NCBI GenBank assembly: GCA_963736715.1
Contig: CAVTQA010000047.1
Coordinates: forward strand, 124,001 to 188,000
Length of the DNA stretch: 64,000 bases
Direction: 5' to 3'
Source of the DNA: AP-15 sp963736715
GTDB taxonomy: Bacteria; Pseudomonadota; Alphaproteobacteria; ATCC43930; CGMCC-115725
The position numbers were made by a program, and so were the translations under genes. Of the stretch, positions 1 to 9,350 are shown piece after piece. Numbering within the stretch: position 1 is the stretch's first letter; the number at the start of each line of letters is the position of its first letter. The notes under the pieces were generated by a model that saw nothing but the letters and a program-made list of their open reading frames with translations, made no database searches and had not been told where the DNA came from.

Positions 1-62
1 TCGAGCGTCATATTTCTGATCGCCGGCTCGGCCATTCTCACCTCCGCGCGTAAAATATAGTG

Positions 63-1925
63 CTATTCGGCGGCGGCGAGACCGGATGTATTGACCGGGT
101 CGAGGAACCCGCCCGACTGGCGCCGCCACAGGCGCGCATAAGTGCCCCCGGCGGCGAGCAATTCGGTGTGGGTCCCCTCCTCGACAATATTGCCTTCGTC
201 GAGCACGACGAGGCGGTCGAGGCGCGCGATCGTCGACAGCCGGTGCGCGATGGCGATGACCGTGCGGCCCTTCATCAGCCCATCGAGTTGCTCCTGGATC
301 GCCGCTTCGATCTCCGAATCGAGCGCCGAGGTGGCTTCGTCCAGCACCAGGATTGGTGCATCCTTGAGGATGACGCGGGCGAGCGCGACGCGCTGGCGTT
401 GACCACCCGACAACTTGACGCCGCGCTCGCCGACATGCGCGTCGAAGCCGCGCCGCCCGTACCAGTCTTCGAGACCTTCCACGAAATCGAGAGCGTGGGC
501 CTGGGCGGCGGCGCGCCGCACCTCCCACTCGCTCGCCTGCGGCCGGCCGTAGCGGATATTGTCGCGGATCGAACGGTGCAAAAGTGAAGTGTCCTGCGTC
601 ACCATCGCGATCTGGGCGCGCAGGCTTTCCTGTGTCACCGACGCAATGTCTTGCCCGTCGATCAGGATGCGTCCTCGTTCGAGGTCGTAGAAGCGCAGCA
701 AAAGGTTGACGAGGGTCGATTTGCCGGCGCCCGACGGTCCGACCAAGCCGACGCGTTCGCCCGGCGTGACCGAGAGGTCGATGCCGTGTAGGACGCCTCT
801 AGCAGTGCCGTATCCGAAGCGCACACTCTCGAACCGCACCGCCCCGCGCTCGACCCGCAGAGCGACCGCGTCGGGTCGGTCCGGCAATTGGCGCGGCACC
901 GCGATCGAGCGCATGCCTTCCTGCACGACGCCGATATTCTCGAAGATCGTCGTCACGTTCTGCGCTACCCAGCCGGCCATCGCTGAGATGTGCCACGTCA
1001 GCGGCAAGGCCATGGCGACGGTGCCAACCGGGATGCGGCCGTCGTTCCACAGCCATATCGCAATGACCCCGGTCCCGACGACAAGCATCGCGTTCAAGGT
1101 GGCGAGGCTCAGCCCGAGTGTAGTCGTCAACCGCAGCTGGGCGCGGAACGCATCGGTCAGATCGTCCATCGCCGCACGCACGAATTCGTCCTCGTCACGT
1201 GGCCGCGCGAAGAGTTTGACGGTCTGGATGTTCGTGTAGCTGTCGACGACGCGGCCGGTCAGCGCCGAACGCGTCTCGGACATCCTCCGCGAGCGGGTGC
1301 GCAGCCGCGGCACGAAATAGCGCAGCAGCACCGCGTAGCCGCCGAACCAGAGCAATACCGGGATCGTCAATCGGACATCGTTCGACGCCATCAGCGCTAT
1401 CGCGCCGCCGCCATAGACCAAGATGTACCAGACCGCGTTAGTGGCTGAGACGACGCTCTCGCGCAAGGACGGGCCGGTCTGCATGACGCGCTGCGCGATG
1501 CGGCCAGCAAAGTCGTTCTGGAAGAATGCCCAGCTCTGCCGCACGACGTGCCAATGGCTCTGCCAACGAATGAGGTTAGAGAAGCCGGGGATGATCCCCT
1601 GATTGGTAATCAAATTCTGCAGCAGCAGCGCCGCCGGCCGCGCCACCAGCAGGACGAGCGCCATGCCGGCGAGCTGCGGCCAATTATCGTGCAGCAGCGA
1701 TCCTGGGGCGCGAGCCGAGACCAACGTCACCACGCGGCCGATGAAGACCGGGATCGTCGTGTCGAGAATCGCCACGATAAAGCCGGCGACGAAGAGGGCG
1801 GCGACGAGGTGCCGCGCCTGCCGGGCGTAATGCCAATAAAACGCCCCGAGCCCGCTCGGCGGCGTTGTCCCGGTCGGGACGGCCGTAGGCTCCAGAAGGC
1901 TTTCGAAAAACCGGAAAACGTGCAT
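63..1925 (-). CDS. ABC transporter, fused permease and ATPase (exporter type)
   Basis: A 620-residue half-transporter with an N-terminal membrane domain of about six helices and a C-terminal ATPase. Visible motifs are Walker A GPSGAGKST near residue 395, signature LSGGQRQRVALARV near 503, Walker B ILVLDEATSALD near 520 and the switch His in IAHRLS. This is the ABCB/MsbA-like layout, normally a homodimer exporting lipids, peptides or drugs; the substrate cannot be told. I chose the ATG at 1925 (MHVFRFFESL) because the in-frame extension to 2030 is not protein-like. It stands alone with no adaptor or outer-membrane partner nearby. Confidence 0.9.
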   Translation of the reverse strand: MHVFRFFESLLEPTAVPTGTTPPSGLGAFYWHYARQARHLVAALFVAGFIVAILDTTIPVFIGRVVTLVSARAPGSLLHDNWPQLAGMALVLLVARPAALLLQNLITNQGIIPGFSNLIRWQSHWHVVRQSWAFFQNDFAGRIAQRVMQTGPSLRESVVSATNAVWYILVYGGGAIALMASNDVRLTIPVLLWFGGYAVLLRYFVPRLRTRSRRMSETRSALTGRVVDSYTNIQTVKLFARPRDEDEFVRAAMDDLTDAFRAQLRLTTTLGLSLATLNAMLVVGTGVIAIWLWNDGRIPVGTVAMALPLTWHISAMAGWVAQNVTTIFENIGVVQEGMRSIAVPRQLPDRPDAVALRVERGAVRFESVRFGYGTARGVLHGIDLSVTPGERVGLVGPSGAGKSTLVNLLLRFYDLERGRILIDGQDIASVTQESLRAQIAMVTQDTSLLHRSIRDNIRYGRPQASEWEVRRAAAQAHALDFVEGLEDWYGRRGFDAHVGERGVKLSGGQRQRVALARVILKDAPILVLDEATSALDSEIEAAIQEQLDGLMKGRTVIAIAHRLSTIARLDRLVVLDEGNIVEEGTHTELLAAGGTYARLWRRQSGGFLDPVNTSGLAAAE

Positions 1926-2443
1926 GGTTTCGACGATTATCCCCACGCTATAACGGTGTGTCGCGGCAGCTCTGCCGAAGAGATACAGTCTTAACCGCGG
2001 TTCTTTTTGCCGGCGGAGAACGTCGCACACCGCAAGTATATCGCGGTTTCATCCGATTTTCACGGCTCACGCCGCCGCCGCTCCGGGCCATCCCGAAAGC
2101 GGCTTCGCGACTTCACTGGAGACGGTTCCACGGCAGGCGAAAATGCGGCCGGCCCTCGGTATTCGAAGGAGCGATTTTTCGAGGGCAGAACGACAACATG
2201 CTCGATCCTGGGCACAGCAAGCCCATCAGGTTAGGAAACGCCTTACCAACTGCGCCCGGTCCCCGCGGTTCCGCGGTCACCTTGCGAACGCGATCCGGCG
2301 CGATCGGCCGGATGATAATCGCTTCGAAATCGAAAAATGGTACTTGCCTAAATCTTTATTTTCTTATAGTTCCAAGTGGGCTGTTGCCGCGTGTAATGTG
2401 ACGCGGTTAGTTTGGTTAATCTTAACGTTTCTCCAGAATTTCT
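1926..2443. other. Stretch without a recognisable gene
   Basis: About 520 bases between the ABC transporter start and the J-domain gene. The short open frames here are overlapping, compositionally arbitrary and lack ribosome binding sites. The last 130 bases are AT-richer and probably hold the promoter of the downstream gene. No repeat, RNA gene or terminator could be supported. Confidence 0.5.
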
Positions 2444-2686
2444 GTGGAAAGCACCTTCGGACTGCGGGCACGGTCACAATTGCTTCCGGATGATGCTGTG
2501 GCGCTGTTCCAACGGCTCGGAGTCGACGTCCGGTCGATCTCGGCCAAGGAGTTCACCGCCGCCTATTTTGCGCTGGCCAAGCGTTACCACCCCGACCGCG
2601 GGAATCAGCAAACCCACGAGCTGATGGCCAACATCAACGCTGCCCGGACGGCCATTTTGAAGGGCCGCCGAGGGGATGAATATTAG
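2444..2686 (+). CDS. Mini J-domain (DnaJ-like) protein
   Basis: An 80-residue protein that is essentially a single J domain: helix-forming AAYFALAKRYHPDRGNQQ carries the invariant HPD tripeptide (residues about 49-51) that stimulates the DnaK ATPase, and is followed by a MANINAARTAIL helix. It lacks the G/F region, zinc-finger and C-terminal substrate domains of full DnaJ. The first codon is a GTG at 2444; a later start would cut into helix I. Its most likely role is as a DnaK co-chaperone or a degenerate adaptor. No neighbour suggests a client. Confidence 0.7.
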   Translation: MESTFGLRARSQLLPDDAVALFQRLGVDVRSISAKEFTAAYFALAKRYHPDRGNQQTHELMANINAARTAILKGRRGDEY

Positions 2687-2805
2687 GACGAATTTGGAGG
2701 ATCAGCGTCCGCCACCATTCGCTTGTGACCGTTCAACAATTTGTTGGTCACGCGAATGTCCGAAGCACCCGGTTGGGCCCCGACAGTTTCCGGCGAAGAG
2801 AAGGC

Positions 2806-3666
2806 CTACCCGCCGAGAAAGTTCTTGGTCCATCCCTTGTAGTCGGCGTCCCGGGTCGCTTTCGCCATGAACTCGGGAGACGGCAGGCCCTTGAGATCCT
2901 GGGGCTTAACGCCGTCGCGCAGCGCCTTCAGGGTATCGTGGACGGCCTGCGCCGCCGCCATGATCGGCTGATGGCCTTGTAATGCAACGCGCGCCCGTCG
3001 GCTCGCCAGATAATCGAGATCGGACAACTCTGGCGCGCCGCCCCCAATGATGATCGGGATATCTATAGCCTCGGCGGCGGCATCGAGCTGTGCACGGTCT
3101 TTGATGCCGACAAAGAAGAACGCGTCGACGCCGGCCGCGGCGTAGGCCTTGGCACGGGCGAGAGCGTCTTCGGTGCCGGTCGACCCCATCGCGATGGTTC
3201 TCCCGACAATGACCAGATCCGGATCCTGCCGTGCGGCGAGCGCCGCGCGCATTCTGCCGACGCCTTCCTCGATCGAGGTCAATCCATGGCCGGCCGGGCC
3301 GTAGGGCCGCGGCAGCACGGTGTCTTCAATGGTCAGCGCCGACACTCCAGCGGTTTCGAGCTCCTGCACCGTGCGCATGACATTGAGCGCATTGCCGTAG
3401 CCGTGATCGGCGTCGACCAGCAGCGGCAGGTCGAAGGCGCGGTTGATGCGGTAGGCCTGCCCGGCGAATTCGCTCAGGGTAATGAGGATCAGGTCGGGCG
3501 CGCCGAGCACCGTCAGCGAAGCGGTGGAGCCCGCGAACATGCCAACCTCGAAACCCAGATCCTGGGCGATCCGCGCCGATAACGGGTCGAATACCGAGGC
3601 CGGATGGTAGCAGCGATCGCCTTTGATTATGGCCCGGAAACGCCGCCGCCGATCGGTCCAGTTCAT
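2806..3666 (-). CDS. Isocitrate lyase/PEP mutase-superfamily protein, oxaloacetate decarboxylase-like
   Basis: A 286-residue TIM-barrel enzyme. Opening motif RRRFRAIIKGDRCYHPASVFDPLSAR, metal-binding DADHGYGNALNVMRTV and the loop ALTIEDTVLPRPYG are those of the PEP mutase/isocitrate lyase superfamily. Length and motifs best fit the short oxaloacetate decarboxylases (Pseudomonas PA4872 type), which convert oxaloacetate to pyruvate with Mg2+; carboxyphosphonoenolpyruvate mutase-like relatives are the alternative. The ATG at 3666 has a good GAGGGAGG site just upstream; the longer open frame to 3867 is not coding-like and would run into the next gene. Confidence 0.8.
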   Translation of the reverse strand: MNWTDRRRRFRAIIKGDRCYHPASVFDPLSARIAQDLGFEVGMFAGSTASLTVLGAPDLILITLSEFAGQAYRINRAFDLPLLVDADHGYGNALNVMRTVQELETAGVSALTIEDTVLPRPYGPAGHGLTSIEEGVGRMRAALAARQDPDLVIVGRTIAMGSTGTEDALARAKAYAAAGVDAFFFVGIKDRAQLDAAAEAIDIPIIIGGGAPELSDLDYLASRRARVALQGHQPIMAAAQAVHDTLKALRDGVKPQDLKGLPSPEFMAKATRDADYKGWTKNFLGG

Positions 3667-3778
3667 CGCGTTCCCTCCCTCGTCGGTAGCCTCGCCAGGG
3701 CGGAAAGGCCGGCGAAGAGGATGCCGCAATCGCTGAAAATGGCAAGTCGTGCGGCCGTCGCCTCGGCCTGCTATGCGC

Positions 3779-4177
3779 TCAGTCCATTCCGGATACCGAG
3801 ACCGGTTCGATTTCGTACATGACCCGAACCTCGCCGGGCTGGCGGAAGGGGTAGGTGTCCTTACCAAGATATTTCTTCGCCAGTGAATCGATATGCGCGT
3901 CCGCCCCTTGCTCCACGGCCCGTCTGACCCGGCCGCGTATCTGGATGTAGCGGTAGGTGTTGTCGGGATCCATGATCGCCATCGCGACCGGCGCCCCCGG
4001 CCGCAAGGTGCGAGACTTCACCCGTCCTTTGGCCGTGTTCACGCGCATCACGCCGTCGGTATAATCGAACCATACCGGGGTCACCTGAGGCGATCCGTCC
4101 GCCATAATCGTGGCCAAATTGGCAAAAGCTTTCTTGTGCTGCAGCAAGTCGAGGTACTTGTCGGGAATGATTGCCAT
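3779..4177 (-). CDS. PPOX-class (pyridoxamine oxidase-fold) F420/flavin-dependent protein
   Basis: A 132-residue split-barrel protein. The N-terminal pattern FANLATIMADGSPQVTPVWF is the classic first strands of the pyridoxamine 5'-phosphate oxidase-like fold, and KGRVKSRTLRPGAPVAMAI follows as the cofactor-phosphate-binding segment. Members of this size are commonly annotated as F420- or FMN-dependent reductases; the substrate is unknown. It precedes the PEP mutase-like gene on the same strand with about 110 bases between, so co-transcription is possible. Full length for the family, no disruption. Confidence 0.75.
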   Translation of the reverse strand: MAIIPDKYLDLLQHKKAFANLATIMADGSPQVTPVWFDYTDGVMRVNTAKGRVKSRTLRPGAPVAMAIMDPDNTYRYIQIRGRVRRAVEQGADAHIDSLAKKYLGKDTYPFRQPGEVRVMYEIEPVSVSGMD

Positions 4178-4360
4178 CTGGCGGGCTCCTTGTTGCGAGG
4201 AAAGGGTCTTCGTGCTAACGCCCAGCGGGTAAGTCGATCCCGCGCCGATCAGCCATGCGGCGGAATAGCGGCTCCTGGCAGACCGGGCCGTTGCGATTGC
4301 CGCCGAATTAGGCTTACTTCGCGTTACGCCCTGTTAGAGCCATGCAACTACTAAGATAGT

Positions 4361-5677
4361 TTGGTGGAGGATATGCTTCGAACCGTCGAACAGTCCACAA
4401 TGCGCAAGGTCTTTTTGCGCATCCTGCCCTTTGCGGTCCTGACCTATTTCTTTTGCTATCTCGATCGCATCAATGTCGGCTTCGCGTCGCTGACGATGAA
4501 CAAGGATCTCGGCCTCGACGCCGCGTGGTACGGCATGGCGGCCGGCGCGTTCTTTTGGGGCTATGTGCTGTTCGAAGTACCTAGCAATATCATCCTCGAA
4601 AAAGTCGGGGCGCGCATCTGGATCGCCCGCATCATGATCACCTGGGGGATCGTATCGGGCTGTACCGCATTCGCGACCGGCCCCTACAGCTTCATGGCGA
4701 TACGCTTCCTGCTGGGTCTTGCCGAAGCAGGACTGTTCCCCGGTTTTGTGCTGTATTTCACTTACTGGTTCCCCGACCAGCACCGCGCCCGGATCAATTC
4801 CGGCTTTACCCTGGCACTGCCGATCGCTGTGGCAAGCGGCGCACCGGTCTCGACCGCGCTGCTGGGCTTGAATGGGCTGTGGGGCCTTCACGGATGGCAG
4901 GTCATGTACATTCTGGAGGCCATTCCGACCGTGCTGATCGGGATTGCCGTGTTCTTCTACCTGACCGACCGGCCGAGCGAGGCGCACTGGCTCAATCCTG
5001 AGGAAAGAGAGTGGCTGACCGGCAGGATGATCCATGAGCGCCGACAGATCGAGGCGCATCACGACGCTGGCCTGTTGCGCGCCTTCTATGATCCCAAGGT
5101 GATCATGCTGTCGCTGAACTACATCGGCATCGTCACCGCCAGTCTGGGTATGCTGCTGTTCCTGCCGCAGATCATCAAAGAGCTCGGGGTCAGCAACATG
5201 CAGGTCGGCTGGATCACGATGATCCCCTACATCGCCGGCGCGATCAGCATGGTGTTCTGCGGGTGGCTGTCGGACCGCATCGGCGACCGGCGATGGAGCC
5301 TGTTCACGACGTGCGTGATCTCGACGATTGGGCTGGTCATCGCCGGGCTGACAATCGGGACATGGTGGGCGATGGTCGGCGTAACGATCGCTTCGATCGG
5401 GTTCTATGGCACCAAGGGGCCGTTCTGGTCGATGCCGACGATGTTCCTCACCGGCGGCGCGGCCGCCGCAGGAATCGCGTGGATCAACTCTCTCGGCAAC
5501 CTCGGCGGCTTCTTCGGCCCGACGCTCGTAGGCTGGGCCAAGAACCTGACCGGCAGCTTCGCCGGCGGGCTCTACGCCCTCGCCCTATGCACTGTGGCAT
5601 CGGCCATGATCTCGTTGTTCTGGCTCCATATACCGCGCCACGTCGTCCCCGGCGAGGTGGCCGCCCTCGCCGAGTAA
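4361..5677 (+). CDS. MFS transporter, anion:cation symporter (ACS) family
   Basis: A 438-residue, 12-helix major facilitator. TYFFCYLDRINVGFASLTM near residue 30 and LGLAEAGLFPGFVLYFTYWF near residue 115 are diagnostic of the ACS family, which takes up organic anions such as tartrate, glucarate or phthalate by proton symport. A charged central loop (residues about 200-235) divides the two six-helix halves. The start is uncertain: TTG at 4361, ATG at 4373 (a GGAGG lies only two bases before it) and ATG at 4400 are all possible; all leave helix 1 intact. No catabolic gene beside it reveals the substrate. Confidence 0.85.
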   Translation: MVEDMLRTVEQSTMRKVFLRILPFAVLTYFFCYLDRINVGFASLTMNKDLGLDAAWYGMAAGAFFWGYVLFEVPSNIILEKVGARIWIARIMITWGIVSGCTAFATGPYSFMAIRFLLGLAEAGLFPGFVLYFTYWFPDQHRARINSGFTLALPIAVASGAPVSTALLGLNGLWGLHGWQVMYILEAIPTVLIGIAVFFYLTDRPSEAHWLNPEEREWLTGRMIHERRQIEAHHDAGLLRAFYDPKVIMLSLNYIGIVTASLGMLLFLPQIIKELGVSNMQVGWITMIPYIAGAISMVFCGWLSDRIGDRRWSLFTTCVISTIGLVIAGLTIGTWWAMVGVTIASIGFYGTKGPFWSMPTMFLTGGAAAAGIAWINSLGNLGGFFGPTLVGWAKNLTGSFAGGLYALALCTVASAMISLFWLHIPRHVVPGEVAALAE

Positions 5678-5700
5678 CATCTCTCCGCATCCGGGCGCCG

Positions 5701-6845
5701 TCATACGGTCACGGACGGCGTCCCGGCGACCCAGGTGGCGAATACGTCGATCGTGTCGGGGTCGAGCGCCACCAGGTCGGCGCGGTAACCGGGCGCGAGG
5801 CGCCCGAGCCAGCCGTCGATGCCCAGGAAGGCCGCGGGCGCTGTGGTGGCGAGCGGTAATGCCTCGGCGAGCGGCAGATCGAGCATCCGCACGCAGTTTC
5901 GCACTGCGCTCGCCATATCGAGGACGGAACCGGCGAGCGTGCCGTCTGCTGTTGTGCACCTCCCGTCGCGCACGGTGATCCGCTGACCGTATAGCCGGAA
6001 GCTCGTCGAGCTGCCGCCGACCGGCGGCATCGCGTCCGTCACCAGCATCGCCTTGGCCGGCGCCGCGCAGCGCCAGCCGGAGCATCGCGGGGGCAACATG
6101 CTCGCCGTCGACAATGATGCCGAACCACGCGCCTGACTCCTCGAGCGCGGCCGCGATCGGCCCCGGTTCGCGGCTCGCCAATGGCCGCATCGCGTTGAAG
6201 AGATGCGTAAAGCCGGTCAGCCCCTCGGACAGTGCGGCCCGGGTTTGCGCATAGGTCGCCATCGAATGGCCGAGTGACACCCGAACGCCCGCACCCGCCA
6301 GCTGCGCGATGAAGCCCTCCGGCACCTGCTCGGGCGCCAAGGTGACGAGGGTCACGCCGTTGCGCAGCGGCGCCAGCAGATCGGCGTCGCCCGGCTCCGG
6401 ACAGCGGAGCATGCCCCGATCATGCACGCCGGCCTTGTCCGGGCACAGGAACGGTCCCTCGTAATGAAGCCCGATTACGCTCGGATCGACGCCCGCCGCG
6501 GCCTCTATGGCGTCGCGGGCCGCCCGCATCTTCTCGGGCGTGTCGCTGAGCAGTGTCGGCAGCATCGCGGTCGTGCCGAACCGCCGATGCGCCGCCGCGA
6601 TGGCGGCAATTCCGCGCGGGCTCGGGTCGTCGTTGAACAGCACGTCTCCGCCGCCGTTCACCTGTGTATCGATGAACCCGGGAACGAGCCAAGCGCCCGG
6701 TCGGCAAACGGCGGCAGGGTATCGCCGCCGGCAGCTCGTTCCGGCGCATGACGGCGCGGATGCGGGAAGTTTCGATCACTACCGCGCAATCATGGCGCAG
6801 CCTCGTGCCGTCAAAGACGTGGTCGGCGGTGATCGCGAACTCCAT
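5701..6845 (-). pseudogene. nagA: N-acetylglucosamine-6-phosphate deacetylase, two frameshifts
   Basis: Reads as NagA in three frames: residues MEFAITADHVFDGTRLRHD from ATG 6845, then WLVPGFIDTQVNGGGDVLF, HYEGPF and GFTHLFNAM, then AMLVTDAMPPVGG to the C-terminus at 5701. The frame changes once at 6695-6697 (one surplus base in a three-base C run on the given strand) and once at 6054-6068. All catalytic segments survive, including the metal-binding Glu of HYEGPF and the Asp of VTDAM. NagA converts GlcNAc-6-P to GlcN-6-P. It lies divergent from murQ, whose product is GlcNAc-6-P, so the pair forms a cell-wall recycling unit. Either a recent pseudogene or two sequencing errors; the second seems likelier given similar damage next door. 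Confidence 0.85.
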
Positions 6846-6901
6846 TTCGAGTTAACACTCAATAGTTATTTTAAACTGCAGCGTGACTCTGAGCCGAACC
6901 G

Positions 6902-7810
6902 ATGGAAACCGAACGTCACAGCCCCCGCTATAGCGCAATAGAGGCCTGGAGTCCCGGCGACATCTTGGAGGCGATGATCGAGGGCCAGTTCACTGCAGTC
7001 GCCGCCGTGCGGGCCGCCCGCCCGGCGCTCGCGGAGGCTGCGCTCGCGATCGAGCCGCGGCTGCGCGACGGCGGCCGTCTCGCTTACGCCGGCGCCGGCA
7101 CCTCCGGACGCCTCGCGGTTCAGGACGGCGCAGAGCTGATGCCGACCTTCAGCTGGCCGCAGGAGCGATTGCTGCTGCTGATCGCGGGCGGCCGCGAGGC
7201 GCTGGTGCAATCCGTCGAGGGCGCCGAAGACGAGAGCGAAGAGGCGATCCGGCTGGTGCGGGATTATGAAATGGCGACGCGCGATGTGCTGATCGCCGTC
7301 GCCGCGAGCGGGACGACGCCGTTCACCCTCGCTTGCCTGCGCGAGGCAAAACAGCGCGGGGCCCTGACCATCGCCATCGCCAACAACCGGGACACGCCGC
7401 TGCTCGCCGAGGCCGACCATCCGATATGGCTCGATACCGGCCCGGAGCCGATCGCCGGGTCGACCCGCATGAAGGCCGGCACCGCCCAGCGGATCGCGCT
7501 GAACTTGCTGTCGTCGCTGGTGATGATCCGGCTCGGCCGGGTCTATCGCGGGCTGATGGTCGACCTCAAAGCCGTCAACAAGAAGCTGATCCGGCGCAGC
7601 GAGAAGATCCTGCTGGAGCTCTCGGGCCGCAGCCGCGAGGAAGTGCACGATGCGCTCCACCGCGCGCAAGGCAACGTCAAGACCGCGCTCTTGCTGCTCG
7701 AAGGTTGCGACCTCGACGAAGCCGCAAGGATGTTGGATCGGTCGGGCGGTCACCTGCGCACGGCGAAGGCGCTGATCGAGACCCGAAGGGGCGCGAAGAA
7801 GCAGACCTGA
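6902..7810 (+). CDS. murQ: N-acetylmuramic acid 6-phosphate etherase
   Basis: A 302-residue SIS-domain lyase that cleaves the D-lactyl ether of MurNAc-6-P to give GlcNAc-6-P and D-lactate in peptidoglycan recycling. Motifs YAGAGTSGRLAVQDGAEL (sugar-phosphate site, near residue 60) and EPIAGSTRMKAGTAQRIALN (near residue 185) are MurQ signatures, and length is normal. Its C-terminal helices (from about residue 230) are the usual family extension. ATG 6902 is 56 bases from the divergent nagA start, so one short intergenic region likely holds both promoters. No anmK, murP or amgK is in the window. Confidence 0.93.
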   Translation: METERHSPRYSAIEAWSPGDILEAMIEGQFTAVAAVRAARPALAEAALAIEPRLRDGGRLAYAGAGTSGRLAVQDGAELMPTFSWPQERLLLLIAGGREALVQSVEGAEDESEEAIRLVRDYEMATRDVLIAVAASGTTPFTLACLREAKQRGALTIAIANNRDTPLLAEADHPIWLDTGPEPIAGSTRMKAGTAQRIALNLLSSLVMIRLGRVYRGLMVDLKAVNKKLIRRSEKILLELSGRSREEVHDALHRAQGNVKTALLLLEGCDLDEAARMLDRSGGHLRTAKALIETRRGAKKQT

Positions 7811-7848
7811 GACCCTAACCCAGAACCGGCAGCCAGACCCCTCCAAGC

Positions 7849-7938
7849 CGTCATGGCCGGACTTGATCCGGCCATCCACGTGCCCGACACTGCACCTCTT
7901 GAGAAGCGTGGATCACCGGGTCGAGCCCGGTGATGACG
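7849..7938. repeat. REP-like palindromic element
   Basis: Two imperfect palindromes face each other: CGTCATGGCCGGACTTGAT... at the left and ...GGGTCGAGCCCGGTGATGACG at the right, with complementary CATCCACG/CGTGGATC arms between. The CGTCAT...ATGACG ends and the CCGGGCTTGACCCGG-type core match the element at 40921-40978, so this is a dispersed intergenic repeat rather than a simple terminator. It lies just after murQ and could form a stem-loop in its mRNA. Confidence 0.7.
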
Positions 7939-8114
7939 TTTCCGAATGGGGCGAGTTTGAGAAATGCGATGATCTCGGCAACCGAAGGGGAGGTCACTGA
8001 ACGCGAACGCCGGTACACTCAGGTCGAGGGCGGGACAATGGAAACGCCCCCCGCGCCCGATACTGCCGGCGCGCCTTCTGGTCATGGCTCGGCTTCTGGC
8101 TCCAGATCCTCGTT

Positions 8115-8474
8115 TTGGGTGTGCTCGCGATCATCGGCGCGTTTGCCGCCAGCGGTGTGGATCGGCCCGGGGACTACACTTGTGGCATGGTACTGATCTG
8201 CGCGGCGATTGCGCTTGCCTTTATGCGTCTGAAGCGGCGGCTCGACGGCAACGGGTCTGGCTGGGGCGACTTCATACTCGTCGACGACATGTGGAACCTG
8301 GCGCTCGTGATCCCGCTCTTCACGGTGATCGGCCTCGCCGGCTTGTTCATCGCCCATGCCTGGGCAGAGGGCGCGATGCACTCGGCTGGGATCGCGCTTT
8401 TCATCGTCAGCGGCGCGGTCATCTTTCTCGACATGAAGCACGTATTCGACCGCATGGAACCACCAAAGGGCTGA
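8115..8474 (+). CDS. Small conserved-looking membrane protein, N-terminus probably frameshifted
   Basis: The 119 residues from the TTG at 8115 contain about three hydrophobic helices (VLAIIGAFAAS, MVLICAAIALAF, LALVIPLFTVIGLAGLFIA, GIALFIVSGAVIFLD). Protein-like sequence continues upstream in the same frame (FWSWLGFWLQILVLG) but has no start before a stop at 7998. An ATG at 8038 lies in another frame; removing one C from the C run at 8047-8052 would join it to give METPPRARYCRRAFWSWL. I infer one surplus base there. Function unknown. The next gene starts 20 bases after its stop. Confidence 0.6.
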   Translation: MGVLAIIGAFAASGVDRPGDYTCGMVLICAAIALAFMRLKRRLDGNGSGWGDFILVDDMWNLALVIPLFTVIGLAGLFIAHAWAEGAMHSAGIALFIVSGAVIFLDMKHVFDRMEPPKG

Positions 8475-8494
8475 TATGCCAACGGGGCACTGAC

Positions 8495-9338
8495 ATGCCG
8501 ACCATACTGTCGATCCAGTCCTGGGTGGCCTGCGGCAATGTCGGCAACACCGCGGCCCTCTTTCCATTGCAGCGCCTGGGATGCGAGACCTGGTCGCTCA
8601 ACACGGTCGCGTTCTCGAACCACACCGGCTACGGGAAATGGCGCGGCGCCGCCGTCCCGGCGCAGGAGATCGCGAGTTTGTTCGAGGGCATTGCCGAACT
8701 GGGGATCCTAGGGCGCTGCGACGCCGTGCTGTCCGGCTATCTGGGAGACGCCGAAGCCGGCCCGGTGCTGCTCGACATCGTCGGCCGGGTCAAGGAAGCG
8801 AACCCGCGGGCATTGTTCGCCTGCGACCCGGTCATGGGCGATGTCGGACCCGGCTGGTATGTCCGCGCCGGCGTCCCGGAATTCTACCGCGACCATGCGA
8901 TCGCAATTGCCGACATCGTGACGCCGAACCGCTTCGAGCTCGAATGGCTGACCGGCCGTCCGGTCGCCACACTCGCGCAAGCGGGTGCGGCGGCGGCCGG
9001 GCTGCGCGAGCGCGGCCCCGGCATCGTCCTCGTCACCAGCCTCGATCTCGCCGATGACCGCATCGCGGTGGTCGCAGCCGGCCCGGACGGGATCTGGGCG
9101 GTCGACACCCCGCGCCTGCCGATCGAGGCGACCGGGTGCGGCGATGCCGTTGCCGCGCTATTCCTCGGCTGGTTGCTTAGAGGCAAGCCGCTGCCCGGAG
9201 GCGCTCGCCACCACGATCGCCGCGATCTATGGCGTAATCGAAGCGACGATGCGCTCGGCGAGCGGCGAATTGGCGCTGGTCGCGGCGCAGGACGACCTCG
9301 TCTCGCCGAAGCAATCGGTTTCGCTGCAGCAATTATAG
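8495..9338 (+). pseudogene. pdxY: Pyridoxal/pyridoxine kinase, one frameshift
   Basis: A ribokinase-fold B6 salvage kinase (pyridoxal + ATP to pyridoxal 5'-phosphate). From ATG 8495 it reads ILSIQSWVACGNVGNTAALFP, the substrate segment FSNHTGYG, CDPVMGDVGPGWYV and the anion-hole motif ATGCGDAVAALFLGWLL. At 9194-9196 (CCC, one surplus C) the frame changes; the rest, EALATTIAAIYGVIEATM onward, runs to the stop at 9338. Corrected length is about 280 residues, normal for PdxY. All catalytic residues lie before the break, and a single homopolymer change restores it, so a sequence error is the simplest reading. The dehydrogenase starts 12 bases on. Confidence 0.82.
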
Positions 9339-9350
9339 GAGCCTCGAAAA

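Noticed and set aside
4334..5062. 242-residue minus-strand frame across the MFS gene
   Set aside because: Polar, low-complexity shadow; plus strand is an unmistakable transporter.
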